Shown: positions 44,791 through 53,930, counted from the first letter of the stretch. The stretch is DNA of 64,000 nucleotides from Nonomuraea fuscirosea (GCF_003001935.1 NZ_PVNG01000003.1:62001-126000); one strand, 5' to 3'. The notes: generated by a model from the sequence alone, not told the origin. Translations and numbers: made by a program.

Positions 44791-45269
44791 GGCGTGCTCA
44801 CCGCCTGACCCATCTCCTGCGCGCCCTTGCGGACGGCGCGCACGATGTTGCAGTAGCCGGTGCAGCGGCAGAGGTTGCCCTCCAGCCCCTGTCTGATCGT
44901 CTCTTCAGAAGGCTCAGGGTCCTCCCTGAGCAGGTCTATCGCGGCCATGACCATGCCGGGCGTGCAGTAGCCGCACTGCAGCGCGTGCTCCTCGTGGAAG
45001 GCCCGCTGCATCGGGTGCATCTCACCGGCCGCGCCCAGGCCCTCGATCGTGACGACGTCGCCGCCGTCGGCCTGCACGGCCAGCACCGAGCAGCTCTTGA
45101 CGCTCTTGCCGTCGAGCATCACCGTGCAGGCGCCGCAGTTACTGGTGTCGCATCCGACCGGGGTTCCGGTCTTGCCCAGTCGTTCTCGTAGGAGATGAAC
45201 GAGCAGGAGTCGCGGCTCGACTTCCTCCTCGTACGTGATCCCGTCGACAGTGACGGTGATTCGGGGCAT
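44787..45269 (-). CDS. coxS: CO-dehydrogenase-type iron-sulfur subunit (small)
   Basis: 160 residues from ATG 45267-45269, preceded by GGGAGGA. The plant-type [2Fe-2S] site is CDTSNCGACTVMLDG plus a fourth Cys in SVKSC. The second cluster is formed by QCGYCTPGM and NLCRCTGYCN. It is the electron-transfer subunit of molybdenum hydroxylases. First gene of the S-L-M order, which also fits form II operons (form I are M-S-L). Its open frame continues 13 codons up without a ribosome site. Confidence 0.95.
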   Translation of the reverse strand: MPRITVTVDGITYEEEVEPRLLLVHLLRERLGKTGTPVGCDTSNCGACTVMLDGKSVKSCSVLAVQADGGDVVTIEGLGAAGEMHPMQRAFHEEHALQCGYCTPGMVMAAIDLLREDPEPSEETIRQGLEGNLCRCTGYCNIVRAVRKGAQEMGQAVSTP

Positions 45270-45343
45270 ACGTCCTCCCTCATTGAGCAGGGGGGGAAAG
45301 GCGGACACTCCGAACCTACGCCGGTGTTCTTACCGGTCAAGGG

Positions 45344-45547
45344 TCACTTACCGCGGACCACCCGAGCGACGATCGCGACCAGCCCCGCGAAGGCCAGTCC
45401 GAGCACCATCACCCCGACCAGAATCAGCGGATCACGGATCGTGCGTGTCACGGTCAGAATGCCCAGAACGATGAAGAGCACACCGCTGAGCAGGGCCATC
45501 CAGTCCGTCCTGTGCACCCGCCTGGGCCGCTCGACCTTACGCCGCAC
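45344..45547 (-). CDS. Small two-helix membrane protein
   Basis: 67 residues. A basic start (MRRKVERPRRVHRTDW) and two hydrophobic segments, MALLSGVLFIVLGILTV and LILVGVMVLGLAFAGLVAIVA, separated by TRTIRDP. No named family recognised. It overlaps the PspC-domain gene by 11 bases, so it is co-translated with it and probably belongs to the same envelope-stress unit. Confidence 0.7.
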   Translation of the reverse strand: MRRKVERPRRVHRTDWMALLSGVLFIVLGILTVTRTIRDPLILVGVMVLGLAFAGLVAIVARVVRGK

Positions 45548-47243
45548 GCCGCACCTCCATGTCGCCGACGCCGCCCTTCAGGTTCAGCACAATGGTGGAG
45601 ACCTTGCCCTCCGGCTTCGTCTCCGGCTCCAGCACCTTGTCCGAGCGCACCTGCACCCCGCCCTTGAGCGACTGGTCGATGACGATGTCGCCGATCTTGT
45701 TGGTGGCGTGCACCTCGACCCTGGCCGTCGGCGGCACGATCACCACCAGCTCGCCCGCCGAGACCGCGGCGTTGAACGTCACGTGCGTCCCCGGCGGCAG
45801 CCGCAGCTCCGACAGGTCCAGTCGGCCGTCTCCCAGGCCCACGTCGTAGAGCTGGTTCGCCTCGGCGAGGCTGGTCGGCGTCCACTCCGCCGGGCCGATG
45901 TTGCGCGGCAGGCCGCCGAGCACCAGCCCCATCGCCACGATCAGCGCGATCGCGGTGCCCGCGGCCACCAGACCGGCGCCCCGGCCCCACCAGGCGGCGA
46001 TGAGCAGACCCGCGCCGACCGTGATGAGCATGGCGCCGCCGACGACGGTCGGGCTCACTCCGCCGGCCGAGTTGGCTTGGACCGCCACGACGATCCCTCC
46101 AATGATGATTGCCAGCAGGATGGTGATGGCGCCGATGTACGAGGTGGGCCTGCGCTCCCGCTGTTTCGGCGGGATCGGGCGGCCGTACAGGGCGGGGTCG
46201 TAGGGGGAGTAGCCGCCGGCCCGCTTGGCCGGGTCGAGCGGCTGGTAGGGGCCGTTCGGCGCGAACGGCTCGCCGTAGCTGGAGTAGTCGCGCGCGGCCG
46301 GAGGGTCGGGGCGGTAGGCGGGGCGCTGCCGCTCCGGTGCGGCGTCGGGGCGCTGCGGCCCGGGCACGGCATGCTCGGCGGTCACCGCCTCCGGCGACAC
46401 GTCCCGGTCCTCGCGGGCGGCCTGGCGGGCCTGGTAGGCCGCCTCCCTGGCGCTGTCGGCCGCCGCCCGCAACTCCTGGACGGCCTCCCGCTCCTGCTCG
46501 GCCGGTGCCGTGCTCCTGGTCGGTACGTCGCTCGCCGCCGCGCTCTCGTCGGACGCGTCCGCCGGTGCCGCGCTCTCGGAGGCGCTCATCGCCGCCGCCG
46601 CGGCGGCGGTCTCGGCCGGAGCCGCCGTCGTGGCCGGGGGCCGCTCCTGGCCGGCCGCCGGCTCCCGTCCCGCACTCGCCGGCGTGACGGCCTCGTCCAG
46701 GCCTTCGCCCGCCGGGGACGGGCGCGGGGCGCGGGGGACCGGAGTGGTCGGCGGGGCCGGGGAGAAGTGCGCGGCGGGCCGCTCGCCCTGCCGCCTGAGC
46801 AGCCGTTCCGGCATCGACCTGGCCAGCCCGAGCAGATCCACCCCGCTGGAGTGGGCGGCCAGCAGCGACACGGCCAGGAACACCCCGACGACCAGCGTCC
46901 CCGTGTCGAGCCAGACCGTCGCCAGGTTGAGCGCCACCCCGAACGCCAGCACCGCCGTCAGCAACGCCATCACGGCCTCGGCGTCGAAGTCGCGCCGCGT
47001 CCACTGCTCGATGAAGCCGGGCCGGCCGTTCGGCTCCTTCATCAGCAGGAACGCCGCCAGATAGAGGAACAGCCCGACCCCGGAGCCCAGCAGCAGCACG
47101 GCGACGCCCACCCGGAACACCACGGGGTCGATGCCGGTGTAGCGCCCCAGGCCGGCGCAGACTCCCATGAGGAAGCGCCCCTCGCTGCTGCGTCGCAGCT
47201 CACGGGGGGGAGCGGCCGGTTGCCTGGGCGGAGCTTCTGTCAT
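45537..47243 (-). CDS. PspC-domain membrane protein with C-terminal toastrack-like domain
   Basis: 568 residues from ATG 47241-47243; ATG 47252 is an alternative. PspC domain at about residues 15-70: EGRFLMGVCAGLGRYTGID then FRVGVAVLLLGSGVGLFLYL. A pair of further helices follows, a long Ala/Pro/Glu-rich linker (about 160-370), two or three helices (SYIGAITILLAIIIGGIVV onwards), and a beta-rich C-terminus (HVTFNAAVSAGELVVIVPPT, VHATNKIGDIVI) that resembles the LiaF/toastrack fold. It likely senses or transmits envelope stress to the divergent kinase. Confidence 0.85.
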   Translation of the reverse strand: MTEAPPRQPAAPPRELRRSSEGRFLMGVCAGLGRYTGIDPVVFRVGVAVLLLGSGVGLFLYLAAFLLMKEPNGRPGFIEQWTRRDFDAEAVMALLTAVLAFGVALNLATVWLDTGTLVVGVFLAVSLLAAHSSGVDLLGLARSMPERLLRRQGERPAAHFSPAPPTTPVPRAPRPSPAGEGLDEAVTPASAGREPAAGQERPPATTAAPAETAAAAAAMSASESAAPADASDESAAASDVPTRSTAPAEQEREAVQELRAAADSAREAAYQARQAAREDRDVSPEAVTAEHAVPGPQRPDAAPERQRPAYRPDPPAARDYSSYGEPFAPNGPYQPLDPAKRAGGYSPYDPALYGRPIPPKQRERRPTSYIGAITILLAIIIGGIVVAVQANSAGGVSPTVVGGAMLITVGAGLLIAAWWGRGAGLVAAGTAIALIVAMGLVLGGLPRNIGPAEWTPTSLAEANQLYDVGLGDGRLDLSELRLPPGTHVTFNAAVSAGELVVIVPPTARVEVHATNKIGDIVIDQSLKGGVQVRSDKVLEPETKPEGKVSTIVLNLKGGVGDMEVRRAA

Positions 47244-47356
47244 GCCTACCATCGTGGACCCACGCGCGGGCCGCTCGCATCCGGGAGACCCCTGACCCGA
47301 CCCGGGGGTTGTTCCCTGATGCTCGAATGTCCCCGGCATGTGACTATGGCCATGTT

Positions 47357-48565
47357 ATGGCTGACCAGAAGATTCTCGCCGAGCAGAGCGGCGACACGCC
47401 CTACCGCCGGATGTTGCGCCCCATGGAGGGGCGCCTGCTCGGCGGCGTCGCCCAGGGGCTGGCGTCCCAGCTCAAGCTTGATCCGGTGGTGATCAGGCTG
47501 ATGTTCGTGCTGCTCACCGTGATCCACGGCGTCGGCGCGGTGGCGTACGCCGTGCTGTGGATGATCACGCCGCGGCAGCCGCACCAGGGGCAGCAGCCCC
47601 AGCGGGACTGGAGCCAGCTGGCCGCGTTCAGCGCGATCGGGGTGGCGCTGCTGGCGTTCGGCTGGCTGACGGGGGCCTCGCAGGGCGGCATCGGCATGCT
47701 GCCGTTCGCCGCCGGCGGAATCGGCGCGCTGATCCTCTGGCAGCAGGCCGACCCGGAACGCCGCAAGGGCTGGGTCAGCGGCGCCACGCTCAGCATGCGC
47801 AAGAACCGGGTGCGCACGCTGCTGGGCGTCGGCCTGGTCGTGGTCGGCGCGACCGGATTCCTGGCCGCGGAGGGCGAGCTGCCGCAGATCAGGGACAGCC
47901 TGCTGTTCACCGTGGTCGTGGTCGGCGGTCTGGCGGTCATCGCCGCCCCCTGGCTGGCGGGCCTGTGGAAAGAGCTGCAGCTGGAGCGGCGCGAGCGCAT
48001 CAGGCAGGAGGAGCGGGCCGAGGTCGCGGCCATGGTGCACGACTCCGTGCTGCACACGCTCACGCTGATCCAGCGGGTCGCGCACGACCCGCGCGAGGTG
48101 TCGCGGCTGGCCCGGTCGCAGGAGCGCGAGCTGCGCAACTGGCTCTACCAGCCGGCGCAGGACGCCGACGCCACGGTGGCGGCGGCCGTCCGCAGGATCG
48201 CGGCCGAGGAGGAGGACTCGCACGGGGTGCCGATCGAGGTCGTCTGCGTGGGGGACATCGCCCTCGACGCGGCGGGCAAGCTGGCGGCCACGCTCAAGGC
48301 GGCCCGGCAGGCGATGGTGAACGCGGCCAAATACTCTGGGAGCTCCTCTATTTCCGTTTATGCGGAAGTAGAGGGTGAAGAGGTCACGATTTTCGTGAAG
48401 GATCGTGGCAAGGGGTTCGACCTTGAGGCGGTGCCGCTCGACAGGATGGGGATCAGGGAGTCCATCATCGGGAGAATGGAACGTCACGGAGGTGCGGCCC
48501 GCGTTCGCACGGAGCCCGGTGAGGGCACGGAAGTGATGTTGACGATGAAGGTGGAGAAGGCATGA
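47357..48565 (+). CDS. PspC-domain sensor histidine kinase
   Basis: 402 residues from ATG 47357. Residues 17-70 are a PspC domain (RMLRPMEGRLLGGVAQGLAS, VVIRLMFVLLTVIHGVGAV). Several membrane helices follow, then the dimerisation helix MVHDSVLHTLTLIQRVAHDP with the phospho-acceptor His, and an ATPase with AMVNAAKYSG (N box), VKDRGKGFD and GGAARVRTEPGEGTEVML. The lineage is that of actinobacterial MacS-like kinases. It overlaps the response regulator by 4 bases and is divergent from the PspC/toastrack protein, forming one sensory unit. Confidence 0.92.
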   Translation: MADQKILAEQSGDTPYRRMLRPMEGRLLGGVAQGLASQLKLDPVVIRLMFVLLTVIHGVGAVAYAVLWMITPRQPHQGQQPQRDWSQLAAFSAIGVALLAFGWLTGASQGGIGMLPFAAGGIGALILWQQADPERRKGWVSGATLSMRKNRVRTLLGVGLVVVGATGFLAAEGELPQIRDSLLFTVVVVGGLAVIAAPWLAGLWKELQLERRERIRQEERAEVAAMVHDSVLHTLTLIQRVAHDPREVSRLARSQERELRNWLYQPAQDADATVAAAVRRIAAEEEDSHGVPIEVVCVGDIALDAAGKLAATLKAARQAMVNAAKYSGSSSISVYAEVEGEEVTIFVKDRGKGFDLEAVPLDRMGIRESIIGRMERHGGAARVRTEPGEGTEVMLTMKVEKA

Positions 48566-49194
48566 CGCGCGTACTGATCGTCGACGATCACCGGCTGTTC
48601 CGATCGGGCGTGCGCGCCGAGCTCGGCGACTCCATCGAGGTGGTCGGCGAGGCCGAGGACGTCGACAGCGCGGTCAAGGCGATCGCCGAGCATCAGCCCG
48701 ACGTGGTGCTGCTCGACGTGCACATGCCCGGTGGCGGCGGCCAGGAGGTGCTGCGCCGGGTGCTGGGCGCCGGCTCTCAGGTGCGCTTCCTCGCGCTGTC
48801 GGTCTCCGACGCCGCCGAGGACGTCATCGGGGTGATCAGGGGCGGGGCCCGCGGCTACGTGACCAAGAACATCAGCGGCAAGGAGCTGACCGACGCCATC
48901 CGCCGGGTGGCCGACGGCGACGCGGTGTTCTCGCCGCGGCTGGCGGGGTTCGTGCTGGACGCGTTCGCCTCGTCGGAGGCGCCGTCCATCGATCCCGAGC
49001 TCGACTCGCTGACGCAGCGCGAGCGGGAGGTGCTGCGGCTGATCGCGCGGGGTTACGCGTACAAGGAGATCGCCAAGGAGCTGTTCATCTCGGTCAAGAC
49101 CGTGGAGACCCACGTGTCGTCCGTCCTGCGCAAACTCCAGCTCTCCAACCGCCACGAGCTGTCCCGCTGGGCCACCGCGCGACGCCTCGTCTGA
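48562..49194 (+). CDS. NarL/LuxR-type response regulator
   Basis: 210 residues. Receiver: VDDH at residues 7-10, phospho-acceptor Asp52 in LLDVHMPGGG, conserved Ser/Thr at LALSVSD and Lys in YVTKNISG. C-terminal LuxR helix-turn-helix: LTQREREVLRLIARGYAYKE then IAKELFISVKTVETHVSSVL. It is the partner of the PspC kinase with which it overlaps (ATGA). Targets unknown; the neighbouring PspC gene and L,D-transpeptidase are plausible. A hairpin follows at 49211. Confidence 0.95.
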   Translation: MTRVLIVDDHRLFRSGVRAELGDSIEVVGEAEDVDSAVKAIAEHQPDVVLLDVHMPGGGGQEVLRRVLGAGSQVRFLALSVSDAAEDVIGVIRGGARGYVTKNISGKELTDAIRRVADGDAVFSPRLAGFVLDAFASSEAPSIDPELDSLTQREREVLRLIARGYAYKEIAKELFISVKTVETHVSSVLRKLQLSNRHELSRWATARRLV

Positions 49195-49210
49195 TTCGCC
49201 CCTTACGCCG

Positions 49211-49233
49211 GTCCCGCCAAGTTTTGGCGGGAC
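49211..49233. terminator. Perfect hairpin after the PspC-kinase/regulator operon
   Basis: GTCCCGCCAA (49211-49220) and TTGGCGGGAC (49224-49233) pair completely around a three-base loop, 16 bases after the regulator stop. It is followed by C-rich DNA, not a T-run. Confidence 0.75.
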
Positions 49234-49336
49234 TTGGACCGTTACAGGATAGTTATCGGGATTTCGCCCACGAAACTCCCGTCTCCGTTGTCACACAAGG
49301 AGGTAGTCGAAGCACTTAAGTCCAGGAGTAACCCCT

Positions 49337-50344
49337 TTGAAGCGCGTCACCCGGATGCTTCCGGCTCTGCTCGCTCTGGCCGCCGCCACGGCATGTGCGG
49401 CGGAGAGCGTCCCCGCTCCACAGCCCGGCCCCCGAGCCGTATCAGTGGCCCAGAGCACCACTGGCCCCACCGGTGGCCCCACCGTCGCTGCCACCGGGGC
49501 CCCCGCCGCCGGTGCCGTCGCCGCCCCGGCCAAGAAGGCGAAGCTGGAGATCGCCGACATCACCCCCATGGGGGAGAAGACGGAGAAGGTGGGGGTCGGG
49601 TTCCCGATCATCGTCACCTTCGACCGTGACGTCAAAGACAAGGCCGCGGTCGAGGGCCTGCTCGACGTCGAACCGGACAAGCCGGTCGAGGGCGCCTGGC
49701 GCTGGGTGTCCCCGCGCAAGGTCATCTACCGGACGAAGACGTACTGGAAGCCGTACCAGAAGGTGCTCTTCACCGCGCGGCTGTCCGAGTTGCCGGGCAA
49801 CGAGAAGACCAAGGACGTCTCGCGGCGCTTCGCGGTCGGCTCCAAGCACATCTCCGTGGTCGACACGCGGAACCACACGATGAAGGTCTACCGCAACGGC
49901 AAGCTGGCCAAGAAGATCGCGATCAGCGCCGGCAAGGGCGGCTTCGTCCGCAACGGCGTCGACGTGTACCTCACCACCAGCGGCACCCACCTCACGATGG
50001 GCAAGAAGGCCGTCGAGACCATGACCTCCTCCTGGATGGGCGTGACGGATCCCAAGGATCCGCGCTACTACAAGGAGGAGATCCCGTGGGCGGTGCGCAT
50101 CTCCGACAGCGGTGAGTACGTGCACCAGAGCGCCGGCTACTACCAGTTCCTCGGGCGCTCGAACCAGAGCCACGGCTGCGTGCGCGCCACTCCGGCCGGC
50201 GCCAAGTGGTTCTACACGATCGCCCAGCGCGGTGACGTCGTGAAGATCACCGGCACCAAGCGCAAGCTGCAGTGGAACAACGGCTGGAGCTACTGGCAGC
50301 TCAACTGGACCCAGTGGAAGAAGGGCAGCGCCCTCAAGCCCTGA
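49337..50344 (+). CDS. L,D-transpeptidase lipoprotein (YkuD family)
   Basis: 335 residues from TTG 49337, chosen because AGGAG at 49324-49328 lies eight bases upstream and no ATG or GTG fits. Signal peptide with lipobox ending LAAATAC, so lipid anchoring at Cys19 is likely. A Pro/Ala-rich spacer, an Ig-like domain (about 63-160) and the YkuD domain follow, with the catalytic SHGCVR (His279, Cys281). It forms 3-3 cross-links in peptidoglycan outside the membrane, as LdtMt2-type enzymes do. The C-terminal Trp-rich tail is typical of actinobacterial members. Confidence 0.94.
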   Translation: MKRVTRMLPALLALAAATACAAESVPAPQPGPRAVSVAQSTTGPTGGPTVAATGAPAAGAVAAPAKKAKLEIADITPMGEKTEKVGVGFPIIVTFDRDVKDKAAVEGLLDVEPDKPVEGAWRWVSPRKVIYRTKTYWKPYQKVLFTARLSELPGNEKTKDVSRRFAVGSKHISVVDTRNHTMKVYRNGKLAKKIAISAGKGGFVRNGVDVYLTTSGTHLTMGKKAVETMTSSWMGVTDPKDPRYYKEEIPWAVRISDSGEYVHQSAGYYQFLGRSNQSHGCVRATPAGAKWFYTIAQRGDVVKITGTKRKLQWNNGWSYWQLNWTQWKKGSALKP

Positions 50345-50355
50345 CCCCGGCAGCA

Positions 50356-50406
50356 CATGACGAGGGGCCGCTCATCCCGCGAGGGAAAAGCGGCCCCTTC
50401 GTCATG
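50356..50406. terminator. Long hairpin between convergent L,D-transpeptidase and pcrA
   Basis: Left arm CATGACGAGGGGCCGCT (50356-50372) and right arm AGCGGCCCCTTCGTCATG (50389-50406) pair with one bulged base. It serves both convergent genes. Confidence 0.85.
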
Positions 50407-50422
50407 CCGCACCCTTTCAGGG

Positions 50423-52675
50423 TCAGAGCTTCTCCAGGGGGGCGTAGGCCAGCAGGAGGGTCTTCTCCCCGCCGCTGCCGAAGTCGATCTTCACCTTGGT
50501 CTTCTCCGCGACCCCGTCCACGGACACCACCGTGCCCAGGCCGAACGCGTCGTGCGTGACCCGGTCGCCGGGCGTCAGGGAGGGGATCTTGCGCCCGCCG
50601 CTCTTGGCCGGGGCCTGGCGCGCGGCCGGCTCGCGCTTCGTGGCGGCGCTCCAGGCGGACTTCTCCGGGTCGGTACGCCAGTCGATCAGCGTGCCCGGCA
50701 CCTCGTTGACGAACCGCGAGGCCGGGTTGAACGACGGCGCCCCCCACGAGCTGCGCACGGCCGCCCGGGTCAGGTAGAGCCGCTTCTGCGCCCTGGTGAT
50801 GCCGACGTAGGCCAGCCGCCGCTCCTCCTCCAGCTCCTTGGGCTCGCCCAGGGACCGGATGTGCGGGAACACGCCGTCCTCCATGGCCGTCAGGAACACG
50901 ACGGGGAACTCCAGGCCCTTGGCGGTGTGCAGGGTCATCAGGGTGACCACCCCCTGCCCGCCGTCGGCGTCGGGGATCTGGTCGGCGTCGGCCACCAGCG
51001 ACACCTGCTCCAGGAACTCCACCAGCGTCCCCTCCGGATTGGCCTGCTCGAACTCGGAGGCCACGGAGACGAGCTCGTTGAGGTTTTCCAGGCGCGACTC
51101 GTCCTGCGGATCCTCCGACGCCTCAAGCTCGGCGCGGTAGCCGGTGGCCACCAGGATCTCCTCGGCCAGCGCGGACGGCGGCATGCCCTCGGCCTTGACG
51201 ATCAGCTCCTCGAGCATCGAGACGAACTCGCGGATGGCGTTGAGCGAGCGGGTGGCCATTCCGTACGCCTCGTCGGCCCGGCGCAGCGCGTCCCAGAACG
51301 GGATCTGCTCGCGCGAGGACAGCGCCTCGACCATCGCCTCGGCCCGGTCGCCGATGCCGCGCTTGGGCACGTTGAGGATGCGCCGCAGCGACACCACGTC
51401 GGCCGGGTTGGCCAGCACCCGCAGGTAGGCCAGCAGGTCCTTGACCTCCTTGCGCTCGTAGAAGCGCACCCCGCCGACGACCTTGTAGGGCAGGCCGGTG
51501 CGGATGAAGATCTCCTCGAACACACGGGAGGCGGCGTTGGTGCGGTAGAAGACCGCGACCTCGCCCGGCTTGACGTCCTCCTCGTCGCTGAGCCGGTCGA
51601 CCTCCTGAGCCACGAACATGGCCTCGTCGTGCTCGTTGTCGGCCACGTAACCCACGATCTTGGGCCCGTCGCCCTGGTCGGACCAGAGGTTCTTGGGCTT
51701 GCGCGACTCGTTGCGCGAGATCACCGCGTTGGCCGCGGCCAGGATGTTCTGGGTGGAGCGGTAGTTCTGCTCCAGCAGGATGGTGCGGGCGTCGGGATAG
51801 TCGCGCTCGAACTCCAGGATGTTGCGGATCGTCGCGCCGCGGAAGGCGTAGATCGACTGGTCGGCGTCGCCCACCACGCACAGCTGCGACATGTCGGCGC
51901 CGGAGCGCACCAGCTCCCCGTCGCCGGTGCGCAGCTCGGGATGGCCGACCAGCTCCCTGATCAGGATGTATTGGGCGTGGTTGGTGTCCTGGTACTCGTC
52001 GACCAGCACGTGCCTGAACCGCATCCGGTAGTGCTCGGCCACCTCGGGGAAGAGCTGGAACAACGTCACCGTGTTCATGATGATGTCGTCGAAGTCCATC
52101 GCGCCGGCCTCGGTCAGCTTGAGCTGATAGGCCTTGTACGCCTGCGCGAGCGTCTTCTCCAGGTGCGAGCCGGCCCGGTCGATCGCGGTCTCGTAGTCGA
52201 CCAGCTCGTTCTTGAAGTTGCTGACCTGGGCCGAGAACGAGCGCGGCGGATAACGCTTGGGGTCGAGCTCCATCTCCCTGCAGACCATGGCCATGAGCCG
52301 CTGGGAGTCGGCCTGGTCGTAGATCGAGAAGCTGGACGGGAAGCCCAGCCGCTTGGCCTCCCTGCGCAGGATGCGCATGCAGGCGCTGTGGAACGTCATC
52401 ACCCACATCGCCTTGGACCGCGGCCCGACGAGCTTGTCGATGCGCTCCTTCATCTCCCTGGCGGCCTTGTTGGTGAAGGTGATCGCCAGGATCTCGCCCG
52501 GATGCACCTCGCGTTCGGCCAGGAGATAGGCGATGCGGTGCGTGAGCACCCGCGTCTTTCCCGAGCCCGCCCCGGCCACGATGAGCAGTGGACTGCCGTG
52601 ATGGATCACGGCCTCGCGCTGTTGCGGGTTGAGGCCGTCGAGCAAGGGGTGGTCAACAGAGACTTGGGTCGGCAC
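50423..52675 (-). CDS. pcrA: ATP-dependent DNA helicase PcrA/UvrD
   Basis: 750 residues. Superfamily 1A helicase: NPQQREAVIHHGSPLLIVAG then AGSGKTRVLTHRIAYLL (Walker A), FTNKAAREMKERI (Ia), LVDEYQDTNHAQY (II), VVGDADQSIYAFRGA (III), LEQNYRSTQNIL (IV), VTLMTLHTAKGLEFPVVFL (V) and YVGITRAQKRLYL (VI). It unwinds duplex DNA 3' to 5' in repair and replication restart. The C-terminal region ends with a Tudor-like GDRVTHDAFGLGTVV domain that in PcrA binds RNA polymerase. Length and motif order are normal. Confidence 0.97.
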   Translation of the reverse strand: MPTQVSVDHPLLDGLNPQQREAVIHHGSPLLIVAGAGSGKTRVLTHRIAYLLAEREVHPGEILAITFTNKAAREMKERIDKLVGPRSKAMWVMTFHSACMRILRREAKRLGFPSSFSIYDQADSQRLMAMVCREMELDPKRYPPRSFSAQVSNFKNELVDYETAIDRAGSHLEKTLAQAYKAYQLKLTEAGAMDFDDIIMNTVTLFQLFPEVAEHYRMRFRHVLVDEYQDTNHAQYILIRELVGHPELRTGDGELVRSGADMSQLCVVGDADQSIYAFRGATIRNILEFERDYPDARTILLEQNYRSTQNILAAANAVISRNESRKPKNLWSDQGDGPKIVGYVADNEHDEAMFVAQEVDRLSDEEDVKPGEVAVFYRTNAASRVFEEIFIRTGLPYKVVGGVRFYERKEVKDLLAYLRVLANPADVVSLRRILNVPKRGIGDRAEAMVEALSSREQIPFWDALRRADEAYGMATRSLNAIREFVSMLEELIVKAEGMPPSALAEEILVATGYRAELEASEDPQDESRLENLNELVSVASEFEQANPEGTLVEFLEQVSLVADADQIPDADGGQGVVTLMTLHTAKGLEFPVVFLTAMEDGVFPHIRSLGEPKELEEERRLAYVGITRAQKRLYLTRAAVRSSWGAPSFNPASRFVNEVPGTLIDWRTDPEKSAWSAATKREPAARQAPAKSGGRKIPSLTPGDRVTHDAFGLGTVVSVDGVAEKTKVKIDFGSGGEKTLLLAYAPLEKL

Positions 52676-52770
52676 CTACCTAGGTTAAGACGCTCCACCG
52701 ACATTCGGCGCCCGGAATGCCTCCGGCAGGGTGCCGGTTGTCTCCCATGGAAGGTCCAGAGAGGGGAATC

Positions 52771-53490
52771 ATGCTGCCGGAGAGCGAGATCAACCGGGTG
52801 CTCGTCGTGACCGCCCACCCGGACGACGCCGATTTCGGCTCGGCGGGCAGCGTGGCGCTGTTCGTGGACCGGGGCGTCGAGGTCACCTACCTGCTGGTCA
52901 CGGACGGTGACGCGGGCGGCAACGAACGCGAGCTGGACAACTCCGGCATGGCGGAGCTGCGCAGGACCGAGCAACTGGCCGCGGCCAAGGCGGTCGGGGT
53001 CACCGACGTGCGCTTCCTCGGCCGCTCCGACGGCCAGGTGGTGCCCTCGCTGGACCTGCGGCGCTCGATCGCCAGGGTCATCCGCCAGGTCAGGCCCGAC
53101 CTGGTCATCACCCATCATCCCGACCGCAACTACCAGTTCATCGCCCCCAGCCATCCGGACCACCGCGCCGTGGGCGGCGCCACCCTGGACGCGGTCTATC
53201 CGGACGCGCGCAACCCGTACGCCTTCCCCGAGCTGATCAAGGAGGAGGGGCTGGAGGCGTGGACCGTCCGTGAGGTGTGGTTGACCGGGGGCTCCACCCC
53301 CGACCACTTCGTGGACATCACCGAGGCCGTGGACCGCAAGCTCGCGGCCTTGCGGTCACATGTCAGCCAGGTCGCCCACGTCGACGGCTTCGCCGACTTC
53401 GTCAAGAGCCGCTTCGCCGCGTGGGCGAAGCAGGCCGGCTTCGGCGACGACCGCTACGCGGAGGGTTTCCAGGTCGTCCCCACGGCCTGA
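52771..53490 (+). CDS. PIG-L family deacetylase
   Basis: 239 residues from ATG 52771 (AGAGGGG just upstream); ATG 52747 is an alternative. Zinc-site motifs AHPDDADFGSAG near residue 14 and SHPDHRAVG near 125 match the LmbE/PIG-L deacetylases, which include MshB (mycothiol synthesis) and Mca. RYAEGFQV closes the protein. MshB/Mca-like enzymes remove an acyl group from GlcNAc-inositol or mercapturic conjugates; this copy cannot be assigned to one of them from sequence alone. It shares an intergenic region with the divergent pcrA. Confidence 0.9.
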   Translation: MLPESEINRVLVVTAHPDDADFGSAGSVALFVDRGVEVTYLLVTDGDAGGNERELDNSGMAELRRTEQLAAAKAVGVTDVRFLGRSDGQVVPSLDLRRSIARVIRQVRPDLVITHHPDRNYQFIAPSHPDHRAVGGATLDAVYPDARNPYAFPELIKEEGLEAWTVREVWLTGGSTPDHFVDITEAVDRKLAALRSHVSQVAHVDGFADFVKSRFAAWAKQAGFGDDRYAEGFQVVPTA

Positions 53491-53519
53491 CCCCCGCGAC
53501 CCCCGTCACCTGGGGACGG

Positions 53520-53930
53520 TCAGGGGACGGAGCCGGGCGGCACCACCCAGAGCGACGGCTGCCCCGTCACCTCCGAGATGATGTCGAAGGCGTGCCCGTA
53601 GTGCAGGATCGTCGCCCCGTGCACCTCGGCGCAGGCGGCGATCAGCAGCTCGTCGGGGCCGATGCCGCGGTGCTGGGAGATCTCGACGAGCTGGCGCTGC
53701 ACGACCATGGCCCGCGTCTGCACCTCCTGGTCGACCGGCAGCAGGATGCACTGCCGCTGGGCGTGCACCATGCGCTGGTAGTGGCCGTAGTCGCGGGCGC
53801 TGTAGAACACCTCGAGATCCACGACGCTGCAGGTCGCCACGGCCCTGGCCGCGTAGAGCGGCTGGAGGGCCGCGGCGATCACCTCGCTGGCCCTGATGCG
53901 CGCCAGCGCGCTCTTGTCGAGCAGGTACAT
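53520..53930 (-). CDS. vapC: PIN-domain toxin (VapC-like)
   Basis: 136 residues from ATG 53928-53930. PIN features: MYLLDKSALARI with the first acidic residue, VDLEVFYSA, QRQLVEISQHRGIGPDELLI and AACAEVHGATILHYGHAFDI with later acidic positions. VapC toxins are RNases that cut tRNA or rRNA and are neutralised by VapB. It overlaps the antitoxin by one base (TGATG). The length fits the family. Convergent with the PIG-L gene. Confidence 0.9.
   Translation of the reverse strand: MYLLDKSALARIRASEVIAAALQPLYAARAVATCSVVDLEVFYSARDYGHYQRMVHAQRQCILLPVDQEVQTRAMVVQRQLVEISQHRGIGPDELLIAACAEVHGATILHYGHAFDIISEVTGQPSLWVVPPGSVP

Noticed and set aside
49195..49336. Cyclic-di-AMP (ydaO-type) riboswitch ahead of the L,D-transpeptidase
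   Set aside because: The region holds a terminator hairpin and a short leader; I could not match the conserved core of that riboswitch.
50357..52810. Plus-strand open frame of 817 codons opposite pcrA
   Set aside because: The minus strand contains all seven helicase motifs in order.
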